Assembly: GCA_020152595.1 (NCBI GenBank)
Contig: JAIGNY010000566.1
Span: 1,785,001-1,849,000 of the forward strand
Length of the DNA stretch: 64,000 nt
From: Chiridota heheva
Taxonomy: Eukaryota > Echinodermata > Holothuroidea > Apodida > Chiridotidae
Direction: 5' to 3'
The notes beneath the pieces are model-generated. The model saw only the letters and a program-made list of their open reading frames with translations. It ran no database searches and was not told the origin of the DNA. Numbering within the stretch: the first letter of the stretch is position 1; the number at the start of each line of letters is the position of its first letter. Positions 44,599 to 56,500 of the stretch are shown here, one piece after another. Position numbers and translations under genes: made by a program.

Positions 44599-47500
44599 GT
44601 AATATCCATTCAGGGGACGTGGTTTTTGCATTTGTTTTTAATATCTTCTCGTTTATTGTCTTATAAATGTAGGCCTTGCTAGGCATTTTCTCCAATTGAC
44701 TGTAACATTATAAAGCACGTTAGGCTATTACGTGTAGGCCTAAGCCCCATCGTTAGGTTTTCCAATGAAATGTTCTAATGACATCATGAAGAAGCAGCAC
44801 TTTAAAGTATCTTTCAAACTAACTTACAAATGAAAGGATGAACACTTTGTACGTAAAAACTTCAAAATTACAAAAGTAATGACATTCCGACTACTTTGTA
44901 CTTCCCTCACTTTTAAAAACATGTACACAATTAGTACCTGAGTGCGCTGTCAACTGCTATTCTGAAAATGTTTGTCAGTAAATGTGCACAGTTTTCAAAT
45001 TAATGCTATATGCACGTTGACTTCACCAACGCTCTATTGTTCGCCAACTTTTCAACTAATTATATGTAGATAAATCCAACCAAGGCGCTGTTCGAAAAAT
45101 AAGTCAGTAGCAAAGACTCTCGCACAAAACGCAACTTTTCAGTTTTTTCATTAAACCCATGCTTAAAACGTAAGTGAACAGCTCAATTTAGCATTATTGA
45201 TGATATATATTTATTTAGAATTATGTAAGTGTTTCATGACGATAAAAGGCATTGTCCTGAGCTCATCGCTGAAAGGCCTATGGTTTTCTAGTGCATAATC
45301 AAAATTTATCTACACTTCTATGATAAGCCAAGGCAGCAGTTTCAGTGTTATAAAGAATACAGCATTTTCTGACTGTGTATAGCAGCCATATAGTGCCTAT
45401 AGCATATTCACTTGGTTGTATATCTGGGAACTTCGTAACCGAGGTCATCAGACCGTGTAGTAACGGTGCGCATTGGAGTGAAAGCAAAGCAGTAAGCTGT
45501 GTTTTGTTTACATGCCATACATATAGGCATACAGTGAACACATGGACTTGTACCGCGCAAAGCTTTGTTTTCACTCCAGCAAATGACATCATCTCCCGGA
45601 AGTGTGGTGGCACAACCAAGTGAGTACTATAGTCAGATCTTATCTGACTATCTTACCATAGGCTATCCCTGTGTACCTTTCTTGCTTTAATTCTTATATG
45701 TACAGTAGTTCTTTAAAGTTGTTTTAGTGCTCAAAAACACCAAATTAGAAGACCCTTTATGCTTGTTTTGGCGAAAACGTTTTTTCCGGTCAGATCTTCA
45801 AAGTTTCTGTTACTCTTAATTGTTTATGTTGACGTCGTATTACTTCTATGGTTGTGTAAGGCCTACAGCTGATTGGCTAACAACTCATGCACAATTAAAT
45901 TGATTCAACTAACAAGTATAAGTAAACATTTTTATCAAACTTTGACCTCATAAATAATCAACAAAATTAAAGTAATGGCTGAATAGTTGTTCTTATCGCA
46001 AACAGAAGACTCACAGCAAATAGATCAATTCTACCATTTCCTAGTAAGTTTGAAACGGCAGGATTTTGTGGATAAACAGTACATTTGTTGTGAACCTGGT
46101 GACTCTCCTGCCATCGGAACCGCCATTTAACGTCCTGATCCGACCATTATTCACTTCTGCTGGATGAGATGAGGAGTAGGAGCTGCAGACGACATACTTT
46201 CATTTTGATGTTTGACCTATCTGTATGCATTGCTGTGGAAAAACTTGTTAGTCTAGTGTGAGCCTGGAACCTCCAGCATCTCAGTCGTGCACTCTACCAA
46301 CTGAACTACCTGCCTCCCTGCACTGTGTGGTTCCGTCATGGTAGTTTCACCCAGATTTTCTGGGAAAGGAAACAATGTTTTCCGCCCCAAATGGGATAGT
46401 AAGGAATTTGTAGGAACTGTAGAATTGAATGGATTGATCTAATTATCTTTTAATTGTGCATTTATATATCTCTTGTTTTACTTCAGGCTTATGTGAGGAA
46501 CATAAGGATTCATGCATTTTAAGACATTTTAGATCAATTCTCTTGTTGCACAATATTTGCTAGACAGATGAGGAAACAAAATATAGTATTAATGAAAAAT
46601 AATGCATTGAAGTTTTGTTTAAAATCTCAAGTATTAAGCAAATGATGTTGTTTGCTTAAAAACAATCTTTTGTATTTCACATTTTTAAGGGGTGTTTACT
46701 ACCAGGAGTTAAAAATAAACTAGGTTCACATCAAACTTGTCAAGTGGGTTAATTTATTTAAAGTTTGAAGGGGATTATAATTCAGCTTGTCATCAAGCTT
46801 GACCTCCCAACATGCTTGGACAAAATATTGAACATACAGTATTGCAGACTTTGTATTTTGCACTGAAAATTGTCCGCTTGAATGTTGGGAGTTGAGATTA
46901 TGTATTCAGCCCCATACAATATTGTTGCAAAAATATTTTGCTTTTAAGGTTTGTTTTCAGATAGTTTGTGTATTCTTCATTGGTATTTCAAATTGGTTTT
47001 TGTTTCTTCTTATTTCCAGGAATGCATTACTTGAATCAACAGGTCTGAAGGGACCCACAGCCAGGAAGACTGGAACCACAATTGCTGGAATTGTTTTTAA
47101 AGTAAGTATATTATTATCAGGATCTCTCCAACAGTCTAACAAGCAACATGTTACCATCATTTGAAAGGTTCTGTGGGTAACACGTTGCCCAAGGATTAGT
47201 TCAGTGGCCAGACATGTCTATAAGGGTGTTTCAGCTGACATCACGAGGTCACATGACTTTGTTTACATCGCCATTTTGTCGGGAAAGACCACTGTTGTCT
47301 GCTGTACACTTAATTAGACTTGCATGCATTCGCATGTTGTTATATAAGATTGTTTTTGTAAGATAATTATGCCAGAATTTTGCTGTGCAGTTGGTTGCAC
47401 TTATAGATGTGTGCAGGGGAATATAAAGACATTTTCTCGATTTCCATCTGATCTTGATCAATGTTCCAAGATGGGTTAGTGACATTAAGTGTTCTGTTCA

Positions 47501-50500
47501 GGAGATATCAATTTTTAAGTTGTAACACATTTGTATGAAAATGACTAGAAGAGCAATGTCACACCCATTAGGTTTAACAATGGCTGAATTTTATTGAACA
47601 TTTGTTTAACTTCTTTTACCAATTGCAATTTTTTCTTTCTTCAGAATCTATTCATTTGGTAAATCAATACTGTACTAGAGTCTATTTTAGTCTTTTTCTG
47701 GTTGGAAAGCTTATCTGATATTCTTTTCGAAATATTAGTTACTTTATCAGTGTGTTTTATTATTTTTCAAAATTTAAAGATCATTTCTGAAGTTGAAAAA
47801 TTATCAAAATATGCACTGAACACAAACTTTTCATTTCATTATTGTAGGATGGCATAATACTTGGAGCAGATACCAGAGCTACAGAAGACACCATTATTGC
47901 TGACAAAAACTGTTCAAAGATTCATTACATTGCACCAAATATTTAGTAAGTTCAGCTGCTTGAAAAAACAAAACAAACATACATCTTAGATAGGAACATA
48001 TTGTTACCAAGTAGTGTGGTGTACAATTTATATAGTGTATAAAAAACAATTACGGATCCAGGATTTTCAAAAAGATGGGAGGGGGGTAGGAGGGGGTCAA
48101 AGGTCAAGTTGTGAAAATGATCCTAAATTTGATGGTGTGTGATCCATAAGCATGTACAAATAAATGTAGAGTGTGTGGGCCATGAGGGGCCTGGGTGGGT
48201 ATGGATGGGTGTACTGTTTTCAAGTTTTTTTACAACACTATTTTGCAGGCCTAACTAAAGTTCTGAAAAATCTTTTCGTGCGAAATACATTTTTATTTTC
48301 TCCAAATAGATTAATAGATGTCAAAGTTGATTTCAGGAACATAACCACATACAATGTAATTCTTTGCAATTTGGGTAAAATGAATTAAATTATTATATTG
48401 AGAGTGAAAACAATGATGTCAAGACCCGCCCAGTGGTGTATTCAGTGGAGGCCAGGGGCAACTTGTCCCCCCCTCCATGTGAAATTTTATGTAAAATGTA
48501 AGTAGCAAGGATATACTAGTATATAATATGCTATACATATTAGGGAAATAAGCTGTAAAAAATGAATATATAGCTAAATATCACCCAAATTTGGAAATGA
48601 TTTTGTTACCAGCTAAATACAATTTTCAGAAAATTTCTTTAATTTTCAGGCAATTGTGTTCAATTTATCAGGTAAATTTCTTCAATTTTCGGCCAATTTT
48701 TTTAATTTTTCGGCTAATTTGTATCATTTTGGGGTAATATTCTTTGATTTTCGGTCAATTTCTTCCAGTTTCATGTTTTTTTTCGGGCAGTTGGGAAAAG
48801 TTCTGCCATTTTGGCACAGGAATTCTTATTTATTTTCAGAAAATTATAAAATAGTTCCACAAATTTCCAATAATTTTACATTGTTAACATTAACAATAAT
48901 ATCAAGTTTCCTTCAATTTTCAAACTTAATAATTTCCCTATTACTAGAACGGTGAAGTCAGTCACCCCCCTTCTCTCACACAGATTTCCCCCCTACATGC
49001 CTCTGGGTACAGCCCTTTAACTGTAACCGCTCTAAAGAGTAAACATCAAAATTAATTTCAAGTATAGATTCATTGGATTTACATGTATTCAAATTAACCT
49101 TTTCCAGGTTAAGAAATAGGCCATGCCCACCATAGCAAAGCAGTAACTAGTTGGGGCAAACAAACCTCAAATACACAATCATGCATGACCAATGCAATGA
49201 CATTTAGATGTTCATTTGGCCTGCGTAAGTTTTGATCCATTTTTGGTACTTCTCCGGATCTTTCGAGTTTTTAGCAAAAGGAATTAACATTATTCTGTTT
49301 GCTAACCATTCTGGATAATGGGAATCGGATTAACAAAGCCCGTAGTGGGTCTGTAAGCACAATTTTATTCACCATTTTGCGTCACTCAGCCTGTGTGTGC
49401 AGAAATTTGTTTTGTACAGTATATGTAAAAATTGAAAAATTTATGCTTTCAAAAAAAATTACTTTTTAAAATTATTGACGTAAAAGAAACAAAAGATGGT
49501 CCATGGGGACGAAGCCCCTGTACCTTTCAAAATTTGGTTATTTTGCCACTGTAATAAACAGAAATCGATAACTTCAATGATTATCAAATAAAAGCAATTA
49601 TCCAAGATTATAAGAAATAGAAATAAAAAGGATTAAAGTTTAATACTGAAAACAGTTAGTTGTGGGAAAATATATGGTTTAGTGGTATAAATTTCTTTAG
49701 TGAGAATTCCAAAGGGGGTGTCTGACCCCCTCCCCCCCCCTTCCCCACCTCTCTTTTGGATCCGCCCTTGAAAAATAGTTTAATGGCAGTACATTCAATT
49801 CATGGATGGATTAGGCCTATAACAAAAACTGTCTTGTTGGTTACACTAGCGTACAAATATTATGAAAATGATCTGTTTCAGTATTGCAGTTCTTGATTTT
49901 TTATCCTAAACTCGAGTAAAACTGAAAAATTGAGTACATTAGTACAGTGGTCAATATTTGCATGGTAGAGGGCAAGAACTTTGATGAAACTTTTGTGATA
50001 TCTTGCTCCATTCTGGATATATTTCAGTTTAAATTTGTTTGAAAATGACTGGTGTAGTAACTGTAGTAGGCCTAAACTGTACAAGAGTGATGTCACACCC
50101 TTATAAATATTATCACTGTGTTGTATTGGAAATAAGTTAATACACTTTTTTACTAATTGAAAATATTTGATATAAAATTCTTCATGTTTGACTTATTATC
50201 TAAGACAGACCCATGACACTCTGAGGAATTATTTTCTGTAGATGTTGCAGTTTCCGTCTGAAGCCTTAATACTGCGGCATAGAATTTTATTTTTAATATT
50301 CATCCTATTTCCTGATATGCTTAACCTTTCTTGAATAGTGTGGGCGTCTGTTTTGCCATATCAAGGAAATTTTGCAATAACATGGGTCTAATGTTGATAC
50401 CTGTGTCGTTGAAAAATTACTTAAGTGTTCATAAGAAATAATAATTATTTTGAATATTGGTATCAAAGGTTTTCAGTATCATCACATGAACGAAAAGTTG

Positions 50501-53500
50501 TGCTTGATTAATCTTGGGACTCAAGTGAAATATGCCCTCGCTTTTTGGTCACCAGCTCCTTTAAATCAACTAGTCCAACTAAGACAACCTATTTCCGTAC
50601 TCTTTCTTTTTACAGTTGCTGTGGGGCTGGTACTGCTGCTGATACCGAGATGACGACACAGATGATCTCATCTAACCTTGAACTACATTCCTTGTCTACA
50701 GGGAGAGAGACCAGAGTGGCCACAGCCAACAGGCTTCTTAAACAGTTTCTCTTTAGGTGAGGTTCTTATGCTTGAGATTTGCATGGGATATGCATATTCA
50801 TGCCTTGCTTTAGATTTGCATAGAGTATGCATATTCAAGCCATTTGTTAAAGATTTTTTTTTGTTGTAGTTTTTCTGTAGAGTTCAGAAAGTGGGGATGA
50901 ATCCTGAGTGTTAACAGTGGCTCAACTCCTTGCGGGTCCATGAAGAATTTAGCATTCTTGGCTTTCAAAGATACATATCACATTAATGTTATTGCTTGTG
51001 CCCTTTAAGTCTAGATTTTGGTTGGGCCCTCAAAGCCTTGTTGTGCATCTGGCTTCGAATTTTTGATTATTGCTCGAATCCTTGAACATGAATAGTAGTC
51101 TTTATAGACGGGTACATACGGGGGGTTAATCTGCACCCCCCCCAGGACTCTTCCAAACCAACTTTTTTAGCTTCTTTTTATAGTCCTAAAACACATTCAC
51201 GATGTTAACAAAAAAAAAAATCCGGCACTCTGGAGATATTCAAGATGGCGTCCAAAATGGCGCCAAAAATGGGACAATTCTCTAAAAAGTCATATATTGG
51301 CCATAAGCAATAATTATCTTTAAAAAGAAACCTCAAAATATTATCATAGGAGCTGTTGGGAACACTTGCAACCATATTTATATTTTTGCATAACTTTGCC
51401 ATATTCCAAATCAATATGGCGGCCAATATGGTGTCCAAAATGGCCGCCAAAATGACAAAATTCTAATTTAAAAGTCATATATTGTCCATAATTAAAAGAA
51501 AGTACAGAATATTATTTTAGGGCCATTGGGAACTCTTACCAACCATGTTTGTATTGTTACTATTTTCTAAATCATAGATGGCGATGGGAAAATTGTTTTG
51601 TATGCATCAATTTGGTCTGCATGAATCCAATTTACCCTTTTAAAATCCAAGTCGGTATCGCAGACCGTTTTGCAGAGTCCTATTCGAAAATTTTAGACTG
51701 AGTTAGCAACAACACTACAACGTTAAAATGGCTCATTTAATAGAGGAAAACATAACCTTTAAAAAAAAGTTGAAGACCCAGTACACACACAAGTCTCAAT
51801 TCCCAGAACCAAAGAGCACTCTCTTAAGCTAGACACACCTGCTCCATTGCCACCTTTTCATATTGCAAAGAGAAAAGGTCCTAACATAGACCTACAGAAT
51901 GTCCAGCAGCCAGAAGAAAATTTGGCTTTGTTACAGAGAGCTTTAACAGTGTACTTCATCTGGGCTTTCTGTCGAAAAGCAAGTAGTACTGACAAGCAGC
52001 AGATACCAGCACTGTGTGGGTTCATTTCTGCCATTGGATGCCCCCAAGTGAACTTACCACCATTGACTTTTATCCGTCCATTACCGAGCCTATCACAGAG
52101 TACAATGTTGTGAAAGAACTGTTGCGTCAATGCGAGAAGGCTACTGAGGAAGTTGGACAGCGTTACACAATAACTACATTTGACCTTGGTGTAATCATGA
52201 AAGCCATGCCTATCATATGGGACAACCCTGCAGCTTACAAGAACCACATCGTCCTCATTGGAACCTTCCATACCATCATGAACTACTTGAATATGCTTGG
52301 ACATAAGATGGCAAGTTCTGGCTACTCTGAGCTCATTATAGAAGCAAATCACAACCTCTGGCTGCCTGAAAGGAGTTCTAAATGGCAAAGCGTATAGCAA
52401 GTCCATGTGGTGTCTGAAAGTAGTAAGTGAAGCCTTAGAACGACTACTTCTTTCAGCTTATATCGCCCAGAGGGATGAAACTGCTCACGGCCCCACAAAT
52501 GCAGATGCTCTGGATGCCTTGATAACACTCTGTAATGCTGAGAACTTTAATGCTGTTCTTCAAGATCCTACAATTCAGCAGTATCTGAATGACTACACGG
52601 TGTTCCAAGAGCGAGTCGAAATGGAGAACTAGGAAAGACCGCCAAGTTCTGGATATCTTTTTGGATCATGCACACCGTATCTTTATGCTGCTCTATGCAG
52701 TAAAGACAAACAATCTGAAATTGTACCACAAGTGCATGGCGGACATGGCAGACTTGTTCTTTAGCTTTGGAGGAATCAATTACTCTAGATACCTCACCTG
52801 GTTTGATGCATTTCTTCGCCAACATTGAGGTCAGTCATCCAGGAGCTACTCGATTACTAGAGAAAGGAGCCATATCCGTTGCCAGGTCTAGAATGCCGGT
52901 AACGTATGTGCCGTGAGACAAGGCGATAGAGGAAACCTTCATGAAGTTTGCCAAGTCCCATGCTGGTGCTGGTGGAGCTGGTCTTACTGGAATCTTAGAG
53001 AACTACGGTGCTTACCAGCGATGGATTCGGACGACATCAGAGCGTAGTAAGTACTACCAGGCCACATTGGAGATATGTGACATGTGTCTTGACAATGATA
53101 ACGCCAAGTGTGGCAAGCACCGTGAGCAACTCCAGACAGAAATCAAAGGAGTGAAGCTGCAGTACAACGAGTAATGGATGCCATAGAAGGCTTCCTCAAC
53201 CCATTCGACATAGCAGACAAAGACCGCTTGTATGAGATTTCATCTGGCAATCCCATACCTTCTGAGATAGAACATGATGTTCTAACTGCTGAGGAAGCTG
53301 GCAGGTTGGAGAAGGAGAAGTTTGTTGAGGAGGCTAAAGAAAAAGATGACGACGAAGGACGAAAGGAATTCTTTGACCCGTTGAAGAAGTTAAAGCTGAA
53401 GACCATGCAAAAGTTGAACAAGAAAGTTAAGCTAACATCTGCTCAAGGAAATGCTTTGAAATATCAAGAGCAGGGGGATATAGCCTTTCAAATTCTTGTG

Positions 53501-56500
53501 AAGTCACAGATGCTCTCTCAACCTGTAAGCATTGATGAACTGATGAATTACTGCATTACACTAGTACCTCATGCTCTAGGTACTCCCGATGGCTTCATGG
53601 CAAAAACCAACAAAGCAGCAGCAGTCCACTTCCTCACAAGCGGCGTGCCTCAAGCTTCCTTACCGTCCAGAAATGCTGGAGAAACACTCTTCATTGAAGA
53701 TGGGAATGCCCATTTCCATACATTGAAGGATCTGCCTCCAACCTTCAAGCAAATTTCTTTCAAGCTGCTTGACCAAATAAGCCATAAGCCAGATGTAATC
53801 TTCTCAACTGACATGTATCTGGAAGAGTCCATCAAAAGTCAGGAGCGGCTTCGCACGTGGCTGCAGTGAGAAAATCCTCTTGGAAGGCATCAACACCAGA
53901 AAGCCAGCCAATTTCAAGGTCTTTCTGACGAAATGCGAAAATAAAAAGCAGTTGTGTCAGCTCATGCTTCGCTCTTGGAGTAGTCCAGAAGCAGCACGGC
54001 GTTTAGTAGGAAGGAAAGTTATACTTGTGGTTGAAGGTGTTCCGTTCTTGCTAACATCTACCGGACGGTGCATCTGTGCAACAACATGAAATCCCAGGGC
54101 TTAGATCAAACCAAGAGGAAACAGACAGCCGAAAGTGATCCTGTATTTGTTTTATGCCAAGGAACATGGTTACAAACAGGCAGTTGTACACAGCCCAGAT
54201 AGCGATATCTTCTTCATATTGTTGTACTATGCAGAGAAATTGCGACCACTGACTGTTCTGTTTGACACTGGCAGTGGAGTTAACCGGAGACTCCTTGACA
54301 TCTGTGACATAGCAAAAGACTTGGGACCCACATACTGTAAGGCACTTCTCGGCATTTACTGCTTTACTGGTGCAGATTGCACTGCGCTTTTAAAGGAAAG
54401 GGGAAGAAAATTCCTCTGAAGACACTTGAAAAGAGGCCACGCTACCAAGACTCTTTCGTGAAGTTGGGCAATAGCTGGGAAGTTGAGGAGAGTCTAGTTG
54501 ATGAGCTGGATGAGTTTGTGTGTGCTCTATATGGCTTTCCTAGACTTAAGCATGCCAATCAAGTTCGATGTGCAATGTTGAAGAAGATGATTGAAGGAGA
54601 GACCATCAAGTCATCCAAAGTAGATTTGTCCAGGATGTCACCTTGTAGACAGTCGCTGATCCCACACATCAAACGTGCAAATTACAGGGTAGCTCAATGG
54701 AAACGGGCACACATACCCATACTTGAAATCCCGCCTCCTACAGCACATGGATGGGCTCTTTGTGATGGATACATTGAGCCAGTGTGGTCAGAGGGACCTA
54801 TCTTGCCGTCATGTCTTCAAGATATATTGGCTGATGACACTGAGGAGGATTCATCTGATGAAGAATATCCTGAGGAAGATGGTGTTCCAGATGAATCAGA
54901 TTATTCCAGCCTAGACTCTGATTCTGACAGTGACTGATTCATTATAAACACAGGTTATTTTAAATGTATAAAATATGAACATTGTAGAAGAAACTAGTAA
55001 CTCTTATGAAAAAAGAAGCGGTGGACATTCGCTATATAAAATGTCCATATGTAAGCAATTTTTTCATGATTTTCTTTTGATATACTTGGCGGCCATTTTG
55101 GATGCCATACTGGCCGCCATATTGGATTTTGAACATGGCAAAGTTATGCAAAAATATAAATATGGTTGCAAGTGTTCACAACACCTTCTAGAATAATATT
55201 TTGAGGTTTCTTTTCAATGATAATTATTGTTTATGGCCAATAACTTTTGATTTTTTTAATTTGACCATTTTGGCGCCATTTTGGACGCCATCTTGGCCGC
55301 CATATTGGATTAGGAACATGGCAAAAAATATGAATATGGTTGCAAGTGCTCCAAAAAGCTTCTAGAACAATATTTTGAGGTTTCCTTTCAATAAAAATTA
55401 TTATTTATGGCCAATATATGACTTTTTATAGAATTTTACCATTATGGACGCCATATTGGACGCCATTTTGGACGCCATCTTGAATATCGCCAGAGTGCCG
55501 AGATTTTTTTGTTGTTAACATCTTAAATGTGTTTTAGGACCATAAAAAGAAGCTAAAAAAGTTGGTTTGGAAGAGTCCTGGGGGGGGTGCAAATTAACCA
55601 CCCGTATATACCCGACTATTATGAGGTAAGCTTTTTATATCTACCAATTCTGTACATTGTATTCACATACTGCAAATGATTTTTAAGACACTCCCAATTT
55701 TTTTTTACCAATGTCTATAAACTGCAGTCAGCATTGAACATTGCCATACTGATGAAAAATAAGGACAGTGTGCATATGTGAATAGGCAGTCCTTTTATGA
55801 TGTGGCTTATGTAGGCACATTGGCACTGTAATATGGTGAAGTCGTAAATCATACTTGCATTGCCGAACCTACCTTTACTAGCCCATTTGTAAAACCAATT
55901 TATGATTATTCATGTATTCTTACTCATCCTTCTTGCAGGTACCAAGGACATATAGGAGCAGCATTGGTTCTTGGTGGTGTGGACCTCAATGGACCCCATT
56001 TGTACAGCATCTATCCACATGGCTCCACCAATAAACTTCCCTATTGCACCATGGGTTCAGGATCCCTTGCTGCCATGTCAGTTTTTGAAGATAGATACAA
56101 GCTTGGTATGGAGGTAAGTTAGTTACTACTTTATCTTCTCCTTTTTGCATTAATTAAGTTTACAACATGTTGGCCTTGCTTTCCCGTGAAGCAATATCTT
56201 TCCTTGGAGAAATGGTCTGCCAATCATTCACAGTTAATGTACACATCACCTCAGGCATATGATACACAGCTATCTTTATCATCAGTTTGCAAACAAATTT
56301 CTCCCACTAAGACACCCAACACAGATGAGTGATTTCAATCACAAAAGTGCCCTGATTACTCAGCACTGGCTTTCTGTAATCTTATACACACAATTAACAT
56401 TGGGCTACTTGGATGTGGTGTGCGTGGGAATGGCAGATAACCAATCTATTGTTTGGACTGGAAACACAATACACAGAATAGGAATTCAGGTTGGTAATTG

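Noticed and set aside
52014-54937. A functional host gene within PSMB7 intron 4
   Set aside because: It is bounded by long inverted repeats and broken by several frameshifts, so a decayed transposon explains it better.
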